Assembly: GCA_963703075.1 (NCBI GenBank) | Contig: OY969786.1 | Span: 2,852,001-2,916,000 of the forward strand | DNA: 64,000 nt | Origin: Korobacter sp963703075 | GTDB lineage: Bacteria; Acidobacteriota; Terriglobia; Terriglobales; Acidobacteriaceae | Reading direction: 5' to 3' | In this document: positions 51,325-59,257 of the stretch, one piece after another | Layout of the letters: each line of letters opens with the position of its first letter | Position numbering within the stretch: the stretch's first letter is position 1 | Notes under the pieces: model-generated | The model's database searches: none | Told to the model about the DNA's origin: nothing | What the model saw: only the letters and a program-made list of their open reading frames with translations | Position numbers and translations under genes: made by a program

Positions 51325-52374
51325 GTGGCTCCGGCCAATGCGAAGACGGGTCACGTAAAACAGGCCATTGCGGAGATTGATGTTCTCTGGATCACGGCCG
51401 GTCTCGGCTGTGACGGCGACACGATTGCCATGACCGCAGCGACCCAGCCAAGCATCGAAGACCTCGTCCTTGGCGCAATGCCGTGGACGCCGAAGGTAAC
51501 CCTTCACAATCCCTTTCTGTCGATCGAAAACGGCGACGAATTCATGGCTTTTTTCCACGATGCGGCTAATGGCCGATCGGAGAAGCCGTTCATCCTGGTG
51601 GTGGAAGGTTCCATCCCCGACGAAAATAATAAGGCTGAGGGCTATTGGGCTTCGTTTGGCACTGACGCAAAATCAGGTCAGCCCATCACCACTTGCGAAT
51701 GGATCGATCGGCTCGCACCGAAAGCATGGGCGGTGGTGGCTGCCGGGACCTGTGCTACATATGGAGGGATTCACGCCATGGAGGGCAATCCCACCGGATG
51801 CATGGGGCTGGCTGACTACCTCGGCTGGGATTGGCGATCGACCGCAGACATTCCGATCGTCTGTGTTCCCGGTTGCCCGGTTCAGCCCGACAACTTCACC
51901 GAAACTTTGCTCTACCTTCTCTATATGACGGTTGGGCGTGCCCCCATGATTCCGCTCGATGAACGCCTCCGCCCGCTATGGCTGTTCGGCAGCACGGTTC
52001 ACGAGGGGTGTGACCGCGGAGGCTACTATGAGCAGGCACAATTCGCAGATGCTTACGGATCGCCGCTCTGCATCGTCAAATTAGGATGTTGGGGACCGGT
52101 CGTTCAGTGCAACGTGGGCAAGCGCGGCTGGATGCATGGGATCGGTGGTTGCCCGAATGTGGGAGGCATCTGCATCGGATGCACCATGCCTGGTTTCCCT
52201 GACAAATTTATGCCTTTTATGAACCAACCGCCAGGCTCGCTGCTTTCATCCAGTGCAGTGCAAACCTACGGACGAGCGATCCATGCGCTGCGCAGGTTCA
52301 CGCAGGAGTCCTTAAACAAGGTCCCGAGTTGGCGGCGTTGCAAGCCGACGCAACCGCAGGCATCTCGAACCTGA
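51325..52374 (+). CDS. Second [NiFe] hydrogenase small subunit (orphan paralogue)
   Basis: Protein of 349 residues, closely similar to HhyS over its whole length. GTG start at 51325 with GGGAGG 4 bases upstream; the in-frame TTG at 51241 has no such site. All cluster ligands are kept: C29-D-G-D32, GTCATYGG, VPGCPVQPDN, VHEGCDRGGYYEQ, CIVKLGCWGPVVQC, GGCPNVGGICIGCTMPGFPD. It differs at the ends and has an extra Cys in TTCEWIDRL. No second large subunit is in the window. It is followed 34 bases later by a PAS kinase and response regulator, suggesting an H2- or redox-sensing role, or an alternative partner for HhyL. Confidence 0.93.
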   Translation: MAPANAKTGHVKQAIAEIDVLWITAGLGCDGDTIAMTAATQPSIEDLVLGAMPWTPKVTLHNPFLSIENGDEFMAFFHDAANGRSEKPFILVVEGSIPDENNKAEGYWASFGTDAKSGQPITTCEWIDRLAPKAWAVVAAGTCATYGGIHAMEGNPTGCMGLADYLGWDWRSTADIPIVCVPGCPVQPDNFTETLLYLLYMTVGRAPMIPLDERLRPLWLFGSTVHEGCDRGGYYEQAQFADAYGSPLCIVKLGCWGPVVQCNVGKRGWMHGIGGCPNVGGICIGCTMPGFPDKFMPFMNQPPGSLLSSSAVQTYGRAIHALRRFTQESLNKVPSWRRCKPTQPQASRT

Positions 52375-52408
52375 ACCGAACGGACCACCCCGGAGTCCAT
52401 TTCGTCTG

Positions 52409-53983
52409 ATGTCGTCATCATCCCAGTCCCGCCGAAACGGAAATCCACTCGAACTTGAGAATCAATTCCCCGGTCTGGATGGCCTCGATCCTGATGCAGC
52501 TACGCGCATCCTCGAAGAGTTAGCGGGTGTATTCGCCGATACCAGCGAGGCTTCCGGTCAGGCTGCCGAGACTCAGCTCCCCAACCTGGAAGCCAAGTAT
52601 CGTGCGTTGCTGGAACAACTGCCCGCCGTGGTCTTCATGGCGTACCTCGACCGGGGCCGAGGCGAGGCCTACGTGAGCCCGCACATAGAGGCCCTGCTTG
52701 GGTACTCACAAGAGGAGTGGCTCGAGGATCCAGTGCAGTGGTATCGCCATATCCATCCCGACGACAAGCAGAGATGGAGCGTGGAAGCTGCCGAGATGTT
52801 TCTCTCCGGCAAGCCGCTCCGCTCTGCCTATCGCGTCGTAGCCCGGGATGGCCGCACCATCTGGTTTCATTGCGAAGCGAAAATGATGCGCCGCGATGAC
52901 GGGCGGCCCTGGTTCATTCACGGCGTCGCCTTCGATATCACCGATCTCAAACATACCGAAGCGCAATTGGAAGAAGAACGCAACCTGGCCTCCGCAGTGC
53001 TCGATACGGTCGGCGCCCTGGTGGTTGTTCTGGACCCCTATGGACGCATCATTCGCTTCAATCGTGCGTGCGAGCGGATCACCGGCTTCGATCTCGATGA
53101 GGTTGTGCGTAAGCGCCTGTGGGACCTCTTCATGACCCCGGAGGAGGCGGACCGTTTCAAGACAACTTTCGAACAGATCCGCAGAGATCAGTTGTCACGC
53201 GACTTCGAGAGCTACTGGATCATGCGTGACGGCAGCCGGCGTCTGATCTCCTGGTCGAGTACGGTTCTGCCCGGTCCAAACGATGTTCCCAGCTACATCG
53301 TCGTGAGCGGCACGGACATCACCGAGCGCAAGCGCCTGGAAAAAGCCGTGCTCGAGATCAGTGCCCGCGAGCAGCGCCGCATTGGGCAGGACTTGCACGA
53401 CGGACTCGGTCAGCAGCTCACCGGCATTGCTTTCATGTCAAAAGTTCAAGAGCAGAAGCTGCGGGAGAAACGCCTGCCGGCTGCCGAGGATGCCGCCAAG
53501 ATCGTACGCCTGGTGAATAATGCGATTCACAAGACGCGCGAACTCTCACGTGGCTTGACGCCGGTCATGTCTGACGCGCGCGGCCTGATCTCGGCTCTTG
53601 AGCTGTATGCCCAGGAAGTTTCGGACGTGTTCTCCATCACGTGCAACTTTCGTTGCGAGAATCCCGTGCTCGTGCGGGACTTGACGATCGCGACGCATCT
53701 CTATCACATCTCGCAGGAAGCAGTGAATAACGCCATCAAGCACGGACAGGCCAGGAACATTGAAATTTTCCTGTCGCAAAACGACGGCAGGGGTATCCTG
53801 AGTGTCAAGGACGATGGGGTTGGTTTCCATGCCCCTCCGGCGAACTCTCCGGGCATGGGACTTCATATTATGAAATATCGCGCGGGCATTGTTGGGGGAA
53901 CTCTGCAAGTTCACCGGGACGCCGACGGCGGGACCGTGGTGACCTGCCTGTTTCCAGTGAAGAGCCCGGAATCCGCGCAGTGA
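52409..53983 (+). CDS. PAS-PAS sensor histidine kinase (HisKA_3/NarX-like)
   Basis: Soluble kinase of 524 residues with no membrane helix. PAS 1 spans about 65-190 (VFMAYLDRGRGEAYVSPHIEALLGYSQEEWL, ending FDITDLKHTEAQL). PAS 2 spans about 200-310 (GALVVVLDPYGRIIRFNRACERITG, ending GTDITERKRLE). The HisKA_3 phospho-acceptor is H330 in RRIGQDLHDGLGQQ. The HATPase has EAVNNAIKHG, VKDDGVGF and GMGLHIM. A cytoplasmic PAS kinase beside a hydrogenase subunit recalls HoxJ. It overlaps the response regulator by 4 bases. Confidence 0.93.
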   Translation: MSSSSQSRRNGNPLELENQFPGLDGLDPDAATRILEELAGVFADTSEASGQAAETQLPNLEAKYRALLEQLPAVVFMAYLDRGRGEAYVSPHIEALLGYSQEEWLEDPVQWYRHIHPDDKQRWSVEAAEMFLSGKPLRSAYRVVARDGRTIWFHCEAKMMRRDDGRPWFIHGVAFDITDLKHTEAQLEEERNLASAVLDTVGALVVVLDPYGRIIRFNRACERITGFDLDEVVRKRLWDLFMTPEEADRFKTTFEQIRRDQLSRDFESYWIMRDGSRRLISWSSTVLPGPNDVPSYIVVSGTDITERKRLEKAVLEISAREQRRIGQDLHDGLGQQLTGIAFMSKVQEQKLREKRLPAAEDAAKIVRLVNNAIHKTRELSRGLTPVMSDARGLISALELYAQEVSDVFSITCNFRCENPVLVRDLTIATHLYHISQEAVNNAIKHGQARNIEIFLSQNDGRGILSVKDDGVGFHAPPANSPGMGLHIMKYRAGIVGGTLQVHRDADGGTVVTCLFPVKSPESAQ

Positions 53984-54678
53984 GTACCGGCAGCGTGAAG
54001 ATGTCGAGTAGAAGCGTAGCCAAGCGAACTCGTATTTTCGTCGTCGACGATCATCCCATCGTGCGCCAGGGCTTGTCCCTGATGATCAACCAGGAACCCG
54101 ATCTCGCGGTCTGCGGAGAAGCTGAGGAAGCCCACCATGCGTTGCAAGAAATTGCCGCCAGCAACCCCGACATCGTCGTCATCGACATTTCCTTAAACGG
54201 TCCCGATGGCCTCGACTTGCTGAAGATGTTGCGCCTGCGGGCCCCCAATCTTCCCGTTCTCATTCTGTCCATGCATGATGAATCCGTGTATGCCGAGCGG
54301 GCGCTGCGCGCCGGAGCCAACGGTTACATCATGAAACAGGAAGCCACCGACAAAGTGCTCGTCGCATTGCGCCGCATATTAAACAGGGAAATCTACGTAA
54401 GCGACCGCATCGCGAACAAGATGCTTCGGCATTACGTTCGCGGCGCCGATAGCAAAACCAACCTGCCAGTCGCTGAACTGAGCGACCGCGAGCTCGAAGT
54501 TTTTCGCTTGATCGGGGATGGGCACGGCACCCGCCAGATCGCGGAACAACTGCACCTCAGCGTGAAGACCGTGGAGTCCTACCAGGCACACATCAAGGAC
54601 AAGCTCTCGCTCCGTAGCGCCCGTGAACTCGTGCAGCACGCGATCCAGTGGAATATCAGCGAGAAGAAAAGCGCCTGA
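53980..54678 (+). CDS. NarL/FixJ-family response regulator
   Basis: Protein of 232 residues. Receiver domain with IFVVDDHPIVRQG, phospho-acceptor D69 in VVIDISLNGPDG, and the Lys of GYIMKQEA. The C-terminal LuxR-type HTH is LSDRELEVFRLIGDGHGTRQIAEQLHLSVKTVESYQAHIKDKL. It starts at GTG in the kinase stop region; an ATG seven codons later is an alternative. Likely target is one of the divergent hydrogenase promoters; this is inference. Confidence 0.93.
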   Translation: MSTGSVKMSSRSVAKRTRIFVVDDHPIVRQGLSLMINQEPDLAVCGEAEEAHHALQEIAASNPDIVVIDISLNGPDGLDLLKMLRLRAPNLPVLILSMHDESVYAERALRAGANGYIMKQEATDKVLVALRRILNREIYVSDRIANKMLRHYVRGADSKTNLPVAELSDRELEVFRLIGDGHGTRQIAEQLHLSVKTVESYQAHIKDKLSLRSARELVQHAIQWNISEKKSA

Positions 54679-54681
54679 TCA

Positions 54682-54924
54682 CTACTTCTTGCAATCTCCG
54701 GAACATTGGGTCTGACCCCAGCTCACCCCCAGCGCATGCAGGATAAGTTCATCCTCGAGCTTCAGCTTGCTCGGGTCTTTCACAATCTCGTAGGCGTACG
54801 AAACCAGCGCATCGAGAGAAATACACCAGGGTTCATGGCGTACCACTCCATTGCAATGTTCGCACTCCGATTCCGCCGTATATCGGTTGCTGTGATACCA
54901 AACTGCAGCGCCTCGGTTCGACAT
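54682..54924 (-). CDS. Small Cys-rich protein of unknown function
   Basis: Protein of 80 residues, family not recognised. Cys pattern ECEHC, HEPWC and, at the tail, QCSGDC, which could bind zinc; the middle is helical (SLDALVSYAYEIVKD, KLKLEDELILHALGV). It is convergent to the response regulator with only 3 bases between the stop codons. No signal peptide. The even reading frame and clean start support a real gene. Confidence 0.65.
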   Translation of the reverse strand: MSNRGAAVWYHSNRYTAESECEHCNGVVRHEPWCISLDALVSYAYEIVKDPSKLKLEDELILHALGVSWGQTQCSGDCKK

Positions 54925-55038
54925 TCGCCCTACCTCGTCGCCTTTCTAAATTGCGCCGCCGCACTTTCGGTCAACGGCTAGAAGGCTGTCAATCTCCACG
55001 CATCCTAGGTGGCGTGAAGACTGGGAGCGATGTCTAAA

Positions 55039-55067
55039 ATCACAAGGCATTGTGATCTAAATCACAA
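55039..55067 (+). promoter_or_regulatory. CRP/FNR-like operator
   Basis: TTGTGATCTAAATCACAA at 55050-55067 is a near-perfect inverted repeat matching the CRP-type TGTGA-N6-TCACA layout. A third half-site, ATCACAA at 55039-55045, forms a second inverted repeat with the left arm. The site is about 160 bases upstream of the GTG of the membrane-protein operon, in the otherwise gene-free stretch 54925-55227. Confidence 0.65.
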
Positions 55068-55227
55068 CGCATACATTACCTGTAGCTAGGTCTCAAACTA
55101 CCCTTCCCTGCATAGGTTTAGGGCTTTCCTGGATAGAGTTCAGACAAACGGCATTTACGTCCTCAAACTTCTTGGATGGGTCGTGATTGGGTGCTAGGAT
55201 TCAGGTTCTCTGCTCTGGGGAGGCCCA

Positions 55228-56184
55228 GTGGACACCGTTTTACGGCCAATGACGACAGGGGAGATCCTGGACAGGACCTTCAACCAGTATCGTCAAAACT
55301 TTCAGCTATTCGTCGCCATCGGCATGGTTCCGGCCATGATGTGGTTCATCAGCAATGCATTTTTTCTCCTGATGGCAAAGCTTCAGCCACGAAGCCACGC
55401 TGGCTTTTCGCGAAATGCTGTTATGTTGTCCGGCGCTACCCTGCTGATAGGTTTCACTATCTATCTCTGCGGCGCTGCAATCTCCCACGGAGCCATCTCT
55501 TACGCGGTCTCTGCCATCCATCTGGGGCGCAGCACAGGCTTCAGCGAGAGCTATCGGCGGGTTCGCGGAAAATTTCTGCGCATTCTGAATGTGGCCATCT
55601 CGGTTTTTATCCGGATCTTCGGTACCTGTCTGCTGATTATCCTCGGAGTGGCTTCGTTTACCTTGATCCCCGGCATGCGAGGCAATGCAGCGGCAGGCGC
55701 GCTTATCGCAATTCTCTTTTTCTTGGCAATGATCGCCAGTGTGTGGCTCATGGCGCGCATGGCGGCGCGTTACGCGTTTTCGGTGGCAGCTTGTGTCCTG
55801 GAAGACTTGCCTGCGCGGGCAGCCATCAAGCGCAGCGTCGTTTTAAGCAAAGGAAGCGTGGGCCGAATTCTCGCAATTTATATATTGTTCACTCTCGTGA
55901 ATGGAGCGTTCGCTTTTGCGATATCGCTGCCCTTCCAGATCGCGGTCGTCTCTGCCAAGTCGGAGGTGGCGCGCGTGGTGCTTGCCTTGGGAAACAATCT
56001 TGCGTCAAGCGTGCTGGCTGCGGTCGTGGGTCCGCTGGTCACGATTGCGATCACGCTGATGTACTACGACGAGCGCGTCCGCAAGGAGGCGTTCGACCTG
56101 AATTACATGATGGAGATGCTCGATGGCCCAGCGTCTCAACCTTCAAAGTCCGCAGCAGCTTCGTCGGGCCCGCTCACGGCATGA
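55228..56184 (+). CDS. Multi-pass membrane protein (GDPD-membrane-domain-like)
   Basis: Protein of 318 residues with about six hydrophobic segments. It opens with LRPMTTGEILDRTFNQYRQNF, typical of the membrane-domain proteins once grouped with glycerophosphodiester phosphodiesterase membrane domains, and contains AARYAFSVAACVLEDLPARAAIKRSVVLSKG. No enzyme domain. GTG start at 55228 with GGGGAGG four bases upstream. It is first in an operon with DUF4129, DUF4350, MoxR and DUF58 genes; the DUF4129 start overlaps its stop. Confidence 0.8.
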   Translation: MDTVLRPMTTGEILDRTFNQYRQNFQLFVAIGMVPAMMWFISNAFFLLMAKLQPRSHAGFSRNAVMLSGATLLIGFTIYLCGAAISHGAISYAVSAIHLGRSTGFSESYRRVRGKFLRILNVAISVFIRIFGTCLLIILGVASFTLIPGMRGNAAAGALIAILFFLAMIASVWLMARMAARYAFSVAACVLEDLPARAAIKRSVVLSKGSVGRILAIYILFTLVNGAFAFAISLPFQIAVVSAKSEVARVVLALGNNLASSVLAAVVGPLVTIAITLMYYDERVRKEAFDLNYMMEMLDGPASQPSKSAAASSGPLTA

Positions 56185-57143
56185 GTCTTCGCCATAAGAC
56201 GGTCGCCTTCGCGGTCCTCTGGGTCGTGATGGGAACTTCGGCCCATGCAGCGAATCGTACCCCGCAGGTGCAGAGCGTCTCGCTTGAACAGTACCAGGCC
56301 GAACTCAGCCGGATTGAAGCCGGAGTCCAGGCAATCCAGAGCCCCGCGCAGGTCGCCCCGATTCAGAAGTCTGTTCCCGACATCTACAAAGTTTCCACGA
56401 AGGACGGCGAAATTCAGGTCGAAAACGCCGGCCTCAAGACATCGATCGGCCGTCTCTTCCACGACAAGAATCGCGAAGGGACGCGAGTCAAGCTCGAACA
56501 GGAACTCCGCTCCATGGAGACTGGCGCGCTGGCGTTCGCACATCCGCCGGATGCGAAGGCTGCCCACGCACAGCTGACGTCGATCCTCGCGGCGCGGGAG
56601 TTCGATGAGGTGCGTGGCCCAACCTTGATCGAAGTTTGGCGCGACAAGATCCTCAACACGCTCTCCAACTGGTGGAACAAGCTGATGAGCAAAGTGCCCA
56701 GCCCGAGCGGCGGCCACCAGGAAGTGACATGGATCCTGATTGCCATCGCGGCTTGTGTGCTCGCGATCTGGCTAAAACGAATCTATGAACGTCGCGAGCC
56801 GGCATTGCCGCGCGAGATTATTCCCTTTGCCCCATCCGGCAAGCACTGGCGCTCCTGGCTGGCAGACGCGCACGCGAAAGCAGCCGAGGGTCATTGGCGC
56901 GATGCGATCCACCTGGCCTACTGGGCAGCGATTTCCCATCTCGAGTCGAGCGGTGCCTGGACCCCCGATAGTGCGCGCACCCCGCGCGAATACCTGCGGC
57001 TGATCAAGGCAAGCAATCCCAGCCGAAGCGAACTGGCTGCTTTGACACGCGATTTCGAGAGGATCTGGTACGGTTCGCAAGCGGCAGGCAACGAGGAATT
57101 CGCGCAGAGCCTTCAGCACCTGGAGCAGCTCGGATGCCGGTGA
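56181..57143 (+). CDS. DUF4129-domain membrane protein
   Basis: Protein of 320 residues. N-terminal signal (TVAFAVLWVVMGTSAHAA), a helical extracytoplasmic region to about 180, one membrane helix (VTWILIAIAACVLAIWL), then the cytoplasmic DUF4129 domain: WRDAIHLAYWAAISHLESSGAWTPDSARTPREYLR...LTRDFERIWYG. DUF4129 proteins go with MoxR/DUF58 systems. ATGA overlap with the upstream gene; its end overlaps the next gene by 10 bases. Confidence 0.85.
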   Translation: MSLRHKTVAFAVLWVVMGTSAHAANRTPQVQSVSLEQYQAELSRIEAGVQAIQSPAQVAPIQKSVPDIYKVSTKDGEIQVENAGLKTSIGRLFHDKNREGTRVKLEQELRSMETGALAFAHPPDAKAAHAQLTSILAAREFDEVRGPTLIEVWRDKILNTLSNWWNKLMSKVPSPSGGHQEVTWILIAIAACVLAIWLKRIYERREPALPREIIPFAPSGKHWRSWLADAHAKAAEGHWRDAIHLAYWAAISHLESSGAWTPDSARTPREYLRLIKASNPSRSELAALTRDFERIWYGSQAAGNEEFAQSLQHLEQLGCR

Positions 57144-58309
57144 CCCTTACGCGCGGCGAGCGTAGAGTGGTGGTGTGGATGATGGTCGCTGCCGCTGCGC
57201 TGGCCATTGTCACTGTCGCCCTCACGCCGAATAAAACCGACGACACCGAATATCCTTCCAGCTATTCGCCCGCCTCGCATGGCGGAAAGGCCGCTTACCT
57301 GCTCCTGCAAAAGCTTGGGTATAACGTTGTCCGCTGGGAGCGTCCCTTCTCAGAGCTGCCGCAATCCGGTGAGGGAACGGTGCTTGTGCTTGCGCGGCCA
57401 GGACAATATGGCCGGGCCCTGGACAAGGACTCTTTGAAGCGGTACCTGGCCACCGGCGGGCGGGTCATCTGCTTCGGCCTCGGTGCGCAGTGGGTGCTGC
57501 CCCACGGCTTTGTCGAGTTCAATTCGATTTCCGAAAGCGACTGGAAGACACGTACGGCGAGCATTCCCAGCCGGCTCACGCGTGGCGGTCCAATCACCTC
57601 CGACGCGCAGTTGCATTTAACGACGGACGAGTCAACCGACATCGTGCACTACAAAACCGATCCCGGTCCGATCGTGGTGAGCTATTCCTATGGGAAGGGC
57701 GAAGTCATCTGGTGGGCGAGCTCGGTTCCGATCACGAATGCCGGCATCAGCCGCACCGGTAACATGGAATTCGTATTGAACTCCATCGGCGATCCGAATG
57801 CGCGCGTCTTCTGGAACGAATATTTCGGCTCCGAATACAAGACCCTCTGGCAGCAGGCGTGGGGAACGCCCGTAAAATGGCTGTTTGCGCAGACCGCGTT
57901 CTTTGCCACGGTCCTTTTGCTGACCTATGCGCGGCGCTCGGGGCCGCTGCGTGCCTATCCGGTTCGCTCGCGGCTCTCGCCCCTGGAGTTCACCGAGACG
58001 TTGGGAGCTTTGTACAAGCGGGCACACGCCACGGGCTTTGCCTTGGAGGCAGCCTATACCAACTTTCGCAGCGAAGTGACGCGCAAGTTTGGCGTGCGCC
58101 GAGATGCATCTCCGGATGCCGTGGCAAAGTCTTTGCACGAACGTTTCCCGGCGCTGGACAGCCATTTCGCGGCGACCCTGCGCGATATCGAGCACTGGAT
58201 CGAGGATTCCAGCCTGACCGAAGACACTGCATTGGACCTGGTTCAGCGGCTGCAGAACTATGCTGCAGTCTTGCGGGTTGGGCCAAGCGACCGAAGGGAG
58301 AAGAACTGA
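57134..58309 (+). CDS. DUF4350-domain membrane protein
   Basis: Protein of 391 residues. N-terminal membrane helix (VVVWMMVAAAALAIVTVAL), a glutamine amidotransferase-like DUF4350 domain (about 45-215: SHGGKAAYLLLQKLGYNVVRWERPF, VLVLARPG, GGRVICFG), a second helix (WLFAQTAFFATVLLLTYA) and a cytosolic helical tail. The fold resembles ThuA/GATase, but no catalytic Cys is at the usual place. Second accessory protein of the MoxR system; it ends one base before moxR starts. Confidence 0.83.
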   Translation: MPVTLTRGERRVVVWMMVAAAALAIVTVALTPNKTDDTEYPSSYSPASHGGKAAYLLLQKLGYNVVRWERPFSELPQSGEGTVLVLARPGQYGRALDKDSLKRYLATGGRVICFGLGAQWVLPHGFVEFNSISESDWKTRTASIPSRLTRGGPITSDAQLHLTTDESTDIVHYKTDPGPIVVSYSYGKGEVIWWASSVPITNAGISRTGNMEFVLNSIGDPNARVFWNEYFGSEYKTLWQQAWGTPVKWLFAQTAFFATVLLLTYARRSGPLRAYPVRSRLSPLEFTETLGALYKRAHATGFALEAAYTNFRSEVTRKFGVRRDASPDAVAKSLHERFPALDSHFAATLRDIEHWIEDSSLTEDTALDLVQRLQNYAAVLRVGPSDRREKN

Positions 58310-59257
58310 ATGCAAGCACTGCAACAACTGGTAACCCACACACGCACTGAGATGGAGAAAGGGATCGTCGGCCAGAAAGAACTCATCGATCAATTGATCC
58401 TCGTGTTATTGTGCGGCGGCCATGCTCTGATCGAAGGCGTCCCAGGAATTGCCAAGACGCTCACCGTGAAATTGCTCGGCTCGATTCTGCAAATCGACAT
58501 GCAGCGCGTGCAATGCACTTCGGACCTCATGCCCGCCGACGTCATCGGCAGCAACATCTTTAATGCGAATACCGCCAGCTTCACGTTGCACAAGGGACCG
58601 CTGTTTACCGACCTGCTGCTGGCTGATGAAATCAACCGCATGCCTCCCCGTACCCAGGCGGCACTCCTCGAGGCGATGGAAGAGCGGCAGATCACCATCG
58701 ATGGCACACGCTATCCGCTCTCAGAATTCTTTACCGTGCTGGCGACGCAAAATCCGGTGGAGTTCGAAGGAACCTATCCGCTGCCGGAAGCGCAGCTCGA
58801 TCGTTTTCTGCTGAAGATTAATGTCACCTATCCTGAACTCGAGGAAGAGATCGCGATTCTCGAAAGACATCAGCGAGGCTTCGACGCCCGAAACTTTGAG
58901 ACCCTCCATGTAACTCCGCTCAGCGCAGATCTCCTGCGCCAGGCCCGTTTGGAAGTGAATGCGGTGAAGGTCGAGCCGGCGCTCTTTAAATATCTTCTGG
59001 CGGTGATACGCAAATCGCGCACCTGGCCGAGCCTGCTGCTGGGCGCCAGTCCTCGCGCCGCCGTGAGCCTGATGCAGGCAGCCAAAGCGATGGCCGCCAT
59101 GGACGGACGCGACTATCTCATTCCTGACGACGTGAAAAACGCGACCGCCCCCGTGCTACGCCATCGCCTGCTGCTCAAGCCCGAAGCCGAACTCGAGAGC
59201 ATCGATACCGACGATGTGATCAAAGACATGCTCGCTTCGGTCGAGGTTCCGAAGTGA
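58310..59257 (+). CDS. MoxR-family AAA+ ATPase
   Basis: Protein of 315 residues. Walker A is EGVPGIAKT, Walker B LLLADEINRMPPRTQAALLEAMEE, sensor 1 VLATQNPVEFEGTYPLPEAQLDRF, and sensor 2/arginine region GASPRAAVSLMQAAKA. MoxR ATPases act as chaperone-like remodelers for VWA or DUF58 partners. Immediately upstream of DUF58 with a 4-base overlap. Confidence 0.95.
   Translation: MQALQQLVTHTRTEMEKGIVGQKELIDQLILVLLCGGHALIEGVPGIAKTLTVKLLGSILQIDMQRVQCTSDLMPADVIGSNIFNANTASFTLHKGPLFTDLLLADEINRMPPRTQAALLEAMEERQITIDGTRYPLSEFFTVLATQNPVEFEGTYPLPEAQLDRFLLKINVTYPELEEEIAILERHQRGFDARNFETLHVTPLSADLLRQARLEVNAVKVEPALFKYLLAVIRKSRTWPSLLLGASPRAAVSLMQAAKAMAAMDGRDYLIPDDVKNATAPVLRHRLLLKPEAELESIDTDDVIKDMLASVEVPK

Noticed and set aside
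55176..56180. N-terminal part of a 655-residue plus-strand frame upstream of the DUF4129 start
   Set aside because: Overlaps the real membrane-protein gene in another frame; the DUF4129 gene has its own ATGA-coupled start at 56181.
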